DNA of 64,000 bases. Origin: Climacteris rufus. Taxonomy: Eukaryota; Chordata; Aves; Passeriformes; Climacteridae. The translations under genes were made by a program, and so were the position numbers. Below, piece by piece: positions 1 to 10,900 of this stretch. Within the stretch, counting starts at the first letter, position 1; every line of letters starts with the position of its first letter. The stretch lies in NCBI GenBank assembly GCA_013398175.1, contig VZRZ01005482.1, positions 186,608-250,607 of the forward strand, written 5' to 3'. The notes under the pieces are model-generated. The model made no database searches and was not told the DNA's origin. It saw only the letters and a list, made by a program, of their open reading frames with translations.

Positions 1-1885
1 ACGACATTAACTTGCTTTGGAATTGCCTTGCCAAACTCAGGAAACTTATAGGAAATTGCTCATTTCTGCCTGCAGCTTCCCTTTCAGTGTTAATAGAAGG
101 ATTTCTGGCACTATGTTAGTACATTTTTTAAAAATGTGGGAGGACTGCTGCAAAAACATCTCCAGCAGCTGTTTGCCCCTGCGTGGAGCCAATCTGGGCT
201 CGTCATCTGCCAGGCTGATGCTTGTGAAATCACCTACCACAGAAATCTTCCCTACTGCTGAAATGTTGGGGACTGCCTCTCGCAATTATCACCGCATGCT
301 GCATTTCTCCCTGTTTGTTTTTCAACATCATCAGACAGCTTCCAATTTTAAATTTAGTGCATCTTTACGTCTCATTTTTTCCTCTGTCATACTCCATTGC
401 CTCTTTTATGAGCTCTGAGTTGGGACTGCCTCGGCCCCTGTGCTGTCTTGCCAAGCACTGGAGAAATCCAGCCTTTCAGAAAGTCCTTTATCTTTCATTA
501 TGGCCCACCAAGCAGCCATTGTCGCAGAGCAATCAGTTTCTCTGTTTCCATCGGTTTGTAGATAATCTGGAGGACTGGTTTAGACTGTGTGTCTATATAT
601 TTGGCAGCTGTGATGAGCCCTGTGTGGTGATCTCTGCTTGATGGATTGCAGCTCACCTTGTTAAGTACTTTGGGTTTTTTCCGTCTGCTGGGGTTTTTTT
701 TTTGGGGGGTGTGCCTAGCTGCCTGAGACAGTAGGGTTGTTGTCAGCAACACTTTGTACTGCCCTGCTTGCCCTTTCTAATGGGAAATGTTTCTTACATT
801 TTTTTAAACGGTGTGGTGCATAATACTTGTGAAATATTAAGAAACGACCAAGCCTGAGGGAAGTGAGGTCTTTAGGTTACATTTGTCAGGAAACAAACAA
901 CCTGGCTTTTAACTAACATCACATTATTGTCTGGTTTTGGACTCATCGTTTGTTGCTGACTGCAAGCACTTTGCACTCCCCCCAGTCTCTCAAGGCTCTT
1001 GCAATGAGCAGAGGGCCCTTGTGTGGTTGGTTTTGCTGGCTGTAATGCACAGCAGATGCTGCTATTGTAGGTGTTTTTCATGGCCTGATCCATCGGGGTT
1101 TAATAGCAGCCCCTTGTAACAGAAGCAATTTCCGATATCTTGTTATGCTGACCTGCAGGGAATGTGCTCTTGCTTGTCAAGAGTGTAACATTATTCCATA
1201 GCTGGAGGTTAAGCCCAAGTTCCTTGTGTTGCAGATGACCTTGGCAATATGAATGGACCTAGATGTGAGGAATGATTATATATACCTGTGGGGGAAAAAC
1301 GTCTTCTCAGTGCCTGTGGTGAGGCTGGAGGTCATGGCTGGGCAGGGCAGGAGGGATGGATCGTTACAGCCTGTCCTAGGTGTGCCAGGCTGCAGCTTCT
1401 TCCCTGGAGATTGTGTGTAGTGCCAGCAGGGTTGTGTGTAGTGCCAGCTCTGAAGGAGGGGAAGGGAAAAAGAGAAGATGGAAGATGATAAATAGATGAA
1501 TCATTGTGGGTTTTGACTGCTGCTTCTGTAACTCGCTGGGCTCTGGAGCAAGCTTTGCTGACTAATGTCATTGCACAGAGTCAATGAAGGCCTCTGTCTG
1601 TGTAATTGGTATCCTTCAAGGACTGCTGGGCAGAGGAGAATCAGAGAGCTCTGAAGTGAGAGAGGAACTTTGAAAGCTGCCAGCTCAGATGGTAATGAGA
1701 AGCATGTCTTGGAGACATGCCTGATGTGAATGATGCACCCTTGTTTACAGGGCTCAGACCGACTTTTGGGATAGTATTTTAGCAAATTTCATGCAGAATC
1801 TTGAAGTAAATCCCTGGCCTGTATTAATCTAGACTCCAGTCCTTTAAAGACCTTTTGCATGTTTACCACATATTTAAAAATCAAA
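1..1885. other. Probable GPAT3 intron 1 sequence (left part)
   Basis: No coding exon, RNA gene or CpG island is recognisable. The only internal structure noted is two adjacent near-identical 18-20 bp copies of ttgtgtgtagtgccagc at 1411 and 1432. I looked here for the missing first coding exon of GPAT3 (a GVSLGIS-like segment ending in phase 0 before a donor) and did not find it. The stretch could be intron or upstream flank. Confidence 0.5.
1411..1450. repeat. Two-copy short tandem repeat, period 21 bp
   Basis: ttgtgtgtagtgccagc occurs at 1411 and again at 1432, separated by agg plus one base. It is a local tandem duplication with no evident function. Confidence 0.7.
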
Positions 1886-2300
1886 GGTTGCCTGAAAAGG
1901 CTGGCCCAAAAACTGAGACTAGTCAGGAGTAAGGGAATAAAAGGTGGGTATTTATTCTAAAGGCCTTCAAAGGTACATTTAGGGCAGACAAAGCCCCCCC
2001 TGGGGGCATCACCCAAAATGGACGACGAGTCACTAGTTCTCCACACCTTTATAGGTTTGGTCCATTTGCATATCAGCATAAATTCACCAATTAAAACTTT
2101 GCGGTTTCCCCCTAGCTCCCCTAGCTTGCTCCCTCCCCCTTCGTTTAGAAGCTTGGGCCTGGATAGTCTAAGTGTTCTTGAAGAGCAAGCCCACTGAGGC
2201 ACTGTTATGTCTATAGAGAACAGCAGCTAACAGGCTATGAAGCATACACGCTAGGCAATACAGAATTCGAAAAATATAAGGGTTAAAACCTAAGGCAACA
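1886..2300 (-). mobile_element. Solo LTR of an endogenous retrovirus (minus orientation)
   Basis: The block is bounded by imperfect inverted ends: a ggttgcct-type end on the left and aggcaaca on the right. On the minus strand it has an LTR layout. A TATAAAG box lies opposite 2045-2053, followed by AATAAA opposite 1951-1956, with a short tail after it. No primer-binding site, gag or pol sequence adjoins it, so it is read as a solo LTR left by recombination. No matching target-site duplication was found, and the left terminal base is changed. Its compositional break from the flanks supports an insertion. Family not assigned. Confidence 0.6.
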
Positions 2301-5300
2301 TTTGCACATAAGTAAGTTTGGCAGAGCTGGGGGTTGCCCTCTGCTTTGCTTGCATCAGTAATTAATGCACCATGTTCCAGGTCAACAACTCTTATCTGAA
2401 ACTGCTCTCAATTTCACAGCATATGAATGCTGTTGATAAACAAATGCTGTTAAAAAAATAACAGCAGCTGTATTAGAGCTTGTCTTGAAGTAAGAGTTTG
2501 TGAAGCTGGTGTAAAAGAAACTGCTTGGCATTCCTTTGACTGATGCCCTTGGTGTTATCCTGTAAAGCTGGACTCTTTATTGCTCTGTGGATACCTGTCC
2601 ACCAGGAAGGACTTGCTGTGCAACTCCTGTGTACAGAAGAGCTTGGAAAGGCCCTTGGGGCCAGTGCCAAGGGTGTCCCATCAGAATGAGAAGTGCATGA
2701 GAGATGACAGAGGACCTTTTGCCCTCACTCAGAAATGATTGCTTCTCTGGTGGTGGTGGTGTCCTTGGCTCACAGAAAACAACCCAATAATTGCCATGCA
2801 GGTTTTGCTGTGTTAAACAAGGTAGCATTGTGTGGGAGGTGCTATGAAATCTTTCTCTTGTTGTTGAGGTTTGGACGGATTCCAAGGAGGAGTACTCACC
2901 TAAACTAGCATATAAACTTTTGGCTCTGATTTTGCAGTGTCTTTAAATAGAGGAGCACCAGTCTCCATCTACAGTGCTCTGACTGCAGATTTCAGTCATC
3001 TCTCCCTTCTGAGTAATTGTCGAACATTGCTATTAAGCCAGAGATGATGTAAAGGTGATAAATGAGGTAAAAGGCCCTATCTATTAGGGGAACAGGGCAA
3101 CACTCTGAAGTGTTCCTAGTAACTTGACTTTTGATCCCAGCACAGGATGTTTAGATGTGCTTTCATGAAACATGTCTGGTTTGGCTTTGGAGATGTCTAT
3201 TTGGCAACTGTCTTATCTGGAGTGAGGGAAGGTTTTTGATATCTCTGGTAAATAATGTGTGATTTTTGCCCCTGAGGTCTAACTATCTTTCTCAAATACT
3301 TCATAGGTCCTCTAAGTGTGGCAGTTGCTTGGTGATGCATTGAAATTGATTGGTGAAATTGATCTTTTGGCCATTTTGGCTGTTTTTTGAGGTGCTGATA
3401 AATTAGAGGCCTTTTCTAGGAGGATGAGGAAGGAGACCTCTGCAGGGGAAAGTTGATGTTTACTGTGCTTTCTGAAGTGTGGTATCTTCAGATTCTGCAT
3501 TGTGATTAAAGCATCCGAGCTACTTTGTCAACAGTTGGAATAGTAAAATTTCAAAATCAGGCTTGTGGTGATGTTTGTAGTTCTGTGATCATGCTGTTTT
3601 CCAACTTCACATTTTCAGTTCAGTGGGTATCCCTAGCTGCAGAACTGTTTTTAGTTTGTTCTGGAGCCTGGTGTTTTATACTTATTCCCCAAAGCTGCTT
3701 CAAGAATCCCTATTAAAAACTTAGGTCTGCTCAATGTCCTTGAGACTGCCTGCTCAGCACCAGCTGGGAGAAGGCACGTAGATTTGTGTCAGTGTTACTG
3801 ATAGATCCCAAAGAGCTGACAGTTCGCTTTTTGCTCATTTCCTGAGTAGAATGGAGGCTATGCCTTATAATATTTCTGTGCTTTTTTGATCTCTAATACA
3901 CAAACACATTGTTTTCCCCTCTGTGGGATGGATCAGCTCACATTGTGATAGCTCTTTGTAGCATAAGGTTGTCCTTCAGCATAGGAACCAGCTGAAACAG
4001 CGATGGATGGCACATATCCCTGGCTAGCAGGAAGGAAGGGAAATTACTCATGTGGTGTCTCTTTTGTTTCCCAGCCTGGATATAAACAAGCTTTTCACTT
4101 GATCCATGTTCAGATTTTGTCTTTGATGATAGTGCCTTTATTTCAGGTGCCTGAGAATACATGTAATATTTAGATGTTAAGTAAAAATTTCTTATTTCTT
4201 GCTCCTTGGTTGCTGGAATATGTAAAGTTTTCCCCTCAATGATGGATTGAGGGAAGAAGAAAGCTGACATAGAGAACTTCTTTGCTGTAGCCTCTGGTAG
4301 ACTTGTGTCCTTAGGACTGCCCTAAAGCTCCTAACCAAGAGGGAGAGCTGGTCTCATCACTGCCTGTTTTATTAAGCATGCTCAAATCCCCTGGGAGCCC
4401 TGGCATGGAAAGTAGAACTGCCTCAGCTATTGACTTGTGGGGCACAAGTCAGCTGTGCCCTGGAACACTCTGTGCAATCTTTATACACGAAGCCACTCTG
4501 GTCAAGCTTGTGGTAGTGCTCCCATCTCCTGGGAAGGCACAGGGAGAGGGCAAAGGGAACTGTCCTCTCCAGTCTCATTGCCACTGTTCCCTCGTCCCCC
4601 AGGTGGGCTGCTGCACCTTTCTGGAGTGAGATGAACTGTGGAGCAAAGGTCAGACCACTCAGGAAGAAGGAATGTGCTTTTCTGAATAGAGTTGATAAAT
4701 GCGTCTGAGCAATAGAAACCGACGTGAGTTACATGACCCTGAAACTTCTGTCTGCTTTGGGAAGAGTCCACTGACTCCTTTGCATAGCAAAGTGTCAAAA
4801 GGTACCACAGAACAGGAGGATGTTGCAAGCTTTTGAGCGTGACAGAGGCATGTCTCAATAACCTGTGTCCTCATGGCTCGTGCTGAGGCTCAGGCTTTGA
4901 CACTGCGTGAACCCATAACTGCAGGGTTTCTGGAATGAGAGCTTTGTCAAAGGAGTGTTGCAGGCTCTTTTTGAGCACCAAACAAAGTGTTCTTCCTGGA
5001 CTTGGGAGAGGATTTGAGATTTTTTCAAATCTTGAGAGGATTTGAAAGACAAACTAAATTTTTTCTGCTTGTGTATATGGCTGAGACCATTAGCCAAGTA
5101 TGCTCTTTCTCTTCTATGCAATAAGTGACTTATCTGTTTGTGGAGGTTTTAATCTGTTGAATACAGTGGTTGAAATCCGGTCAGAGAATGATTGTATATA
5201 TATTTGCTGGTTTCCCTGCACCCCCAAATCCATTTTGTAGCAGAAATGTAGAAATGACAGTGCTTGGAATAGACCAGAACTTCTATGGTCGTAGTAATGC

Positions 5301-6317
5301 TGAGAATGATGTGTAGCCAGGAGGTTACTGGAAGTACTTGAGTACTGCAGAAAGTACTGAGTTATTCCTACAGTTAAAATTAATTCCTGGAATAGCTATT
5401 GCCTTAACAGCATTAGAACTGAGAAGATGAGTGACTGTACTGGCAGGGTAGGTTGTGAATCAGCAAGACCTGATACTGCAGTACTGCCTCATACTGGGAA
5501 GTTATTTGGTGGAGATAGTGCCATGAGTCAGGATGCTGACCTTTCAAAAGGGAACTGCATCTCCAAATGTCCCACAGCTTGGTTGGAGGGGAGAGCTGGA
5601 AAATGCATGGCTTAGCACTGGTCTGGGTCCTTCCTGTGTAGACCAAGCACCATCCGTGTGCTTTTAAAGTGTGCCCTTGATACTGCTGAAGTTGGTATGG
5701 CTTGAACAGGATAATATTCTGATCTCTTGATATGAGCCTATTTTGACCAGGTCACCTGTCTGTCTTGAAAATGCCTGTTATAACAGTGTTCCTAGAAATA
5801 GAAGTCTTGTGGAGGAGGAATTGATGTGCATAATGGGTAGCCACAGACCTGAGCTTTCCATCCCTTAACAAAGCTGCCATGTAGGGAAAGGAAGGGATCC
5901 AGGCCAGAAGGGCTACTCTGACATCACAGACTTTAGGGTGGGAAAAAGATTGTTAATCCAGTAAAAATGAAGCCTGAGGTAGATGGCTGTATAAAAGCTG
6001 TCTGGAACCGAGTCAGATGAAGGTCAAGAAAGCCTCTTGGCCTGTGAACAGGTTAAACTGGCTCCAGCCTCATCAGGGCTGGAAATGAGAGGAAATCTCC
6101 TGACTCTGATGTGGTTCTGCCAGGGGCTTGTGCAGGAACCAGGGCAGCTGGGAAGTTTTGACACTCATTGGAGAGCAGAGCTTACTTTATCACCTATTTC
6201 AGTCTCATTCTCTCAGCCCACCTACAGGAAAAGAGCAGGTTAGCCCCAGTGAGCTTCCCTGAGGGCAGGGGAAGGGGTTCTCTGTAGCTCACTCTAGAGC
6301 TGGTGATTTGGCCTTTC
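2301..6317. other. Probable GPAT3 intron 1 sequence (middle part)
   Basis: About 4 kb of unique-looking sequence. No exon with family similarity, no RNA gene and no clear repeat was seen. Open frames on either strand here are short, overlap one another, and lack recognisable domains. Confidence 0.5.
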
Positions 6318-6725
6318 TGCTGCTCAGGGCTCTAAAATGAGAGCTGAGAGAGTTGGGGCTGTTCAGCCTGGAGAAGAGAAGGCTCTCGGGAGACCTTCTA
6401 GCACTTTCCAGTATGGAAAGAGGGTTTACAAGAAGGTTGCAGAGGGCATGTAGTGATAGAGCAAGAGGGAATGGCCTTACACTGAAGGAAGGTAGGTTTA
6501 GATTAGATATTAGGAAGAAATTCTTCACTGTGAGGGTGATGAGGCACTGGAACAGGTTGCCCAGAGAAGTTGTGGACTTTCTATCCCTGAAGGTGTACAA
6601 GACAAGGCTGGATGGGGCTCTGAGCAACCTGGTCTAGTGTAAAATGTCCCTGCCCATGCACAGGGATCTTGAAACTAGGTGATCTCCTAGAGTCCTTCCA
6701 ACCCAAACCATTCTGTGATTCTCTG
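6318..6725 (+). mobile_element. CR1 LINE fragment, 3' end (5'-truncated)
   Basis: The open frame 6353-6637 encodes the C-terminal end of CR1 ORF2, with GLFSLEKRRLSGDLL, GRFRLDIRKKFFTVRV, HWNRLPREVVDF and DGALSNLV before a stop. It is followed by the short CR1 3' UTR and two terminal octamers, attctgtg and attctctg, at 6710-6725. The 5' truncation is typical of CR1, whose reverse transcription usually stops early. The frame is unbroken over 94 codons, suggesting a fairly young copy. It lies in sense orientation in the GPAT3 intron. Confidence 0.92.
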
Positions 6726-6883
6726 AAAATGCCAATAAATGAGCAGTTGCAGAGTCAAGGGAAGTTTCANTGCGCAGGGGTCTTGAAACTACGTGATCTC
6801 CTAGAGTCCTTCCAACCCAAACCATTCTGTGATTCTCTGAAAATGCCAATAAATGAGCAGTTGCAGAGTCAAGGGAAGTTTCA
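6657..6883. repeat. Direct duplication of 113 bp flanking a single N
   Basis: The sequence 6657-6769 is repeated at 6771-6883, offset 114, with three differences (6660/6774, 6666/6780 and 6679/6793). One undetermined base at 6770 sits exactly between the copies. The unit joins the CR1 3' tail to 44 bp of flanking sequence. The placement suggests two overlapping contig ends joined without merging rather than a biological tandem duplication. Confidence 0.85.
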
Positions 6884-7836
6884 GATTTGTTTAGCCTGGA
6901 AAATTCTTGGGTGCTGTTGCCCTGATTTTTGCGGTTCTGGATGTTGTCATTCTTTCGTAGCTAGTTTCTCACACTTTTCTGTGTAAACATAGCCATGTTA
7001 TTGTAACTGTGTCTTATCATTTACATTCCTTTCTCCTGGACACAGAACTTTGATGGACATTTCCTTTGACCACTGTGATTGAGGGAGGAAGAACTGATTT
7101 CCTCCAATGAATAGTGATTTCTAAATGTATATAAAATAAAAGAAGGCAGGCCTTGCTGGCCCTTCCTGCTCTCTCTTCCTTACTTGTAACAGGTGTCTCC
7201 GTCTCTTCTTTTGTGTCGTTACTGCGACCTTGTGCAATCCTTTTCGGACTGAGACTGAATTCCATTGAAAACTCCCATGACTTCAAATGCTTTTCATTTT
7301 TAGCAAATCAGCTGTGCAGAGGCTTCAGTTTGACTTAACCCAGTTAGGACTTTTTGTTGCTTCAGTATGGTGAACCTACTCTGAAAGAAGACAAGCTGAG
7401 TTGTGATATCTGTCAACTTTGTGAACACGTGTGTGTGCCCTGGGAGTGTTGTCTGGCTCAGCTCCCGGGCTTCCCATGCAGCCTGGATTCAGTGGCTGCT
7501 GTACCAGTAGCAAGGCTAACTGGAACTGAAACATCTGTGGAGCACTGAGTTGACTCTCTGAGGACTGTCAAGCAGAGTTGCAAAGTACTGACTAGCATTG
7601 AGTGTTGTTTTGTTTTGGTTTTTTAATTATTATTAATTACTCTGAGTTTCTTCATAAGAACTGTGTATGGGTTTGGGTTCATGGACACACCTGAGGAAGA
7701 TGAGTGATGATTGCCTGGTGAAGATACTCTTTGAAAATCACAACATGTCTTTAACTAACTGTTGTTTTTTTAGGTGACTTTTTTTCCCGAGTGAATACTG
7801 CATTTGTGAAATTAATGTTTTCTTTCTGTTCAACAG
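6884..7836. other. Probable GPAT3 intron sequence before exon A
   Basis: Unique sequence with a T-rich, pyrimidine-rich 3' part (tttctttctgttcaacag) that supplies the acceptor for exon A. Nothing else recognised. Confidence 0.6.
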
Positions 7837-7909
7837 TGGGCCACTATACGCTTAGAAAAAGGTGTCAAAAAGCCACAGCCGCAGATGCTACAGACTCCTA
7901 CTGCTATTG
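7837..7909 (+). CDS. GPAT3: GPAT3 coding exon A (second coding exon by homology)
   Basis: The exon follows an acceptor ending in caacag and is followed by the donor gtgagag. It opens in phase 0 with WATIRLEKG, matching the WATIRIEKG segment just after the N-terminal membrane region of mammalian GPAT3. The rest of the exon (KKPQPQMLQTPTAI) is more divergent, as this linker is within the family. It ends after the first base of a glycine codon. Confidence 0.88.
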
Positions 7910-10900
7910 GTGAGAGCTTGGGGTAAAGTCATATTGATAAGACTAATGTTTTGATATGGGATACTGAGGCCTTTTCAAATGAAGTAGTGAGATGTGTGTA
8001 TGAGAGAACTGGAAAGGAGGTGGGGTGGTTACATGCTCACTGAAAGGTGTGGTTTATCCCCAGGCAACTGCTCACTCATGGCCCCACCAGTGGGATCAGG
8101 GAGAGAATCAGAAGAGTAAAAGCCTGGAAACCTGTGGGTTGAGATAAAGACAGTTTAGTAGGGGAAGCAAAAGCCCCCCACACAAGCAAACCAAAACAAG
8201 GAATTAATTCAGTGCTTCCCATGGGCAGGCAGGTGCTCAGCTATCTCCTGGAAAGCAGAGCCCCATCATGGGTGACTTGGAAAGACAAAAGCTATAACTC
8301 TGAATGTCCTTTCCTCCCACTTAATATACTGAGCATGATGTCCTATGGTCTGGAATATCCCTTTGGTCACTTGGAGTCACCTGTCCTGGCTGTGTCTCCT
8401 CCCACCCTCCCAGGCACTCCCAGCCCCCTCGCCAGCCTGGCCAGTACAAGAAGCAGAAAAGGCCTTGGCTCTGTGCAAGCCCTGCTCAGCAATGACAAAA
8501 CCATCTCTGTATTATCAACCCTGTGTTCAGCACAAACGCAAAACACAGCCCCATACCAGCCCCTCTGAATAAAAGTAAGTCTACCACAGCCAAAACCTGC
8601 ACACTGATACATCTAATTCTTTTGCAGTGCTACTGGCACACAAACAGTTCCTGCAGAATGAAATGCTGCTTTTACTGGCTCTTACTGAGTCATTGAAAAA
8701 TCAGAGAATGAGGAAATGAAGGATAGGAAATAACATGAAGTTTAACAAAACAAAGTAGAGGTTAATATCGAGACCATTCTCAGTTGATGGAAGCTTTCAA
8801 GTTTAAATATGATGTTGATTTTTATCTTGAAATTTGTCTCTAGGCTGCTGCTTGCAGGGTTGCTGGCCAGCTATCTCAGTCCTAACAGTATCAGAGTGCA
8901 CTTAAATGATCTCTGAAGAGATCTGAGTGTTTGTTGGACAGCACTTTTCTTTCCCAAGCTCAGTGGTTTTTTCTGTGGTAGGACTGCCAGATGGAAGTGT
9001 GTGTTACACTTGTTCCTTTTTTCAGTCTGCTGGTATTGACCTTTTTACCCCTGGAGTTAATATCAGTGTTTGCCAAACTTCTTACACTATCTGTAGAAAG
9101 ACAGCTGAAAATTACTTCATATTTTTTCCTTTAGCCTAATTTTGAAATTATTTCTTTTACTTTATCTTAACCCATACTGTGTCTGAGTTGTGGTAGGCTG
9201 TAGTAGGTCAGAGTTGGCTTTAGACTTTGGAGCTGTGAGAGCAATCTGAGTTTGCTCAGAAAACAGGAGAAGGCTGGACAAGGCATTGCAGGCAGCACTG
9301 TGTTTCCTCCTGGTTCCTGAACGCCCCTCTATTGCTATTGAATTGCTCTGTTTTGACAGAATTTGGCAGCAGTGTGAGCGTTTGCTGTGTGCTCCCTCCT
9401 TAGGCAGGACGGCTGGAAACAGGCCCAGCTTGCCAGTTAATATCCAAGTCAGCTGTTACCTGAGTCTACAGGTTAGCTCATGTGAACATGATACAGTAAT
9501 GGAGACTGAATTGCTGAACTGGTTGTGTGTGGTTCACCTCCAAAGGGATATCCTTATCAATACTGCAAATGCTGGTATCACACTGTCTGCAGGCCAGGCA
9601 TGAAACAGGCTTCCGTGGCAGCAGATGCAACTGGCAGCACCTGTAATGATAAACTGGAAGTACTGCACAGCAGCTCTGAAAACAGGTTAAAACTTGTCTT
9701 GTTTATTTGCTTTGCCACTTTCAAGTGGTTGAGAAAAAGAACATCCTATACCACTCACCAGTGTCCTGAAAGTTATGGGGGTTTTTTGGGGGTGGGGAAA
9801 AGGCAAGGTTAGCAGTCCTTTCAAATAATGTCAGTGCCATGTTGACTGCTTCCCAGGTTGTCAGTGATGCAGGAAGATATCCTTTTTCTTCCTGTAAGGC
9901 TGATAGTGCCCCATCATGTCATGGATCAGCGAGAGGGCAAGAGATCCAACTGTGCTGCTTTAGCTGCACAGTAGGAGCTGTCGTCTTCCCAGACATCTGA
10001 TCATTCTTACACACAGTTATTGCTTCTCTAGAAAAGATGTAAAGGGGGGGAGGTCCCAGCTAGTAGATTGTTCCATGAGCTATCTTAAAAAAAAAAAAAT
10101 TAAAAGTAACTATTTCCCTTGTGTGTAACTGACGGGTGTATAGTGTTAATGTATGCTATGGCTTAGAGCCTGGACTAAATTGAGTGGACTCCACTGTCTG
10201 GAAGAGCATTAGTGATAGTAAAAGTGGCCTGAGGTCATTCATATAGATGACTTCATGCAGGCTGTGTTCAAGCAGTCTTATGGATGGAAATACACAGTCA
10301 TAATGGAGGTCTGAAGCACTTTTTACTGTCCTTTTTATATCTGAAGTGAAAACCTTTCCCCACTGTAGGTGGCTCTTTCTGCAGGAAGCTAGAGTCTTAC
10401 ATGTTTCTTACTTGAGAAATTATGGGGAGTGGGAGAGACACGAGGTCTGCTCTGTATTTTGCTCTTGGGAGTTTTTTAAGCATAAGAGTAACTGACTTGT
10501 GGTTAGGAGCTTCTGTGTGTGGATGAAAGTACTTGAGGGCCAGGACAGCTGTAGGTCTAACAGCACATTATATAAGTTGGTGTCCCCTGAGGCAACAGAA
10601 CATGAGCAGCAGAGAGGCCCAATTGCATTACACAATGTTTGCTGAGGGAGGAGAAACTCCTGCTGATAATGAATTAGAGTAGCTGATTAAAACAGGGTAA
10701 AGGTAAATGTTTATGTGTAAGTGCTGAAAGGACGTGTGTATCACCTCTTCTGTCTTTCCTGGCCACGCAGCTGTCACTAGGAGGTGGGTCAGGATAGGAG
10801 GGAGCACTACAGATGCATGTGCAAGGGCAAGCTTTCCTGTTCCCTGGCAGAGCAAAAATGGTCTTCCCCGAACACCTTAAAATTGTGTTCCTCAATAAAA

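Noticed and set aside
4720..4800. A YMTLKLL-like reading near 4727 as the missing first GPAT3 exon
   Set aside because: The frame is closed just upstream by a stop and lacks the GVSLGIS segment and a phase-0 donor.
6353..6637. 94-codon open frame as a host gene
   Set aside because: Its product is the C-terminal end of CR1 ORF2 and it is followed by the CR1 3' terminus, so it is part of a transposon.
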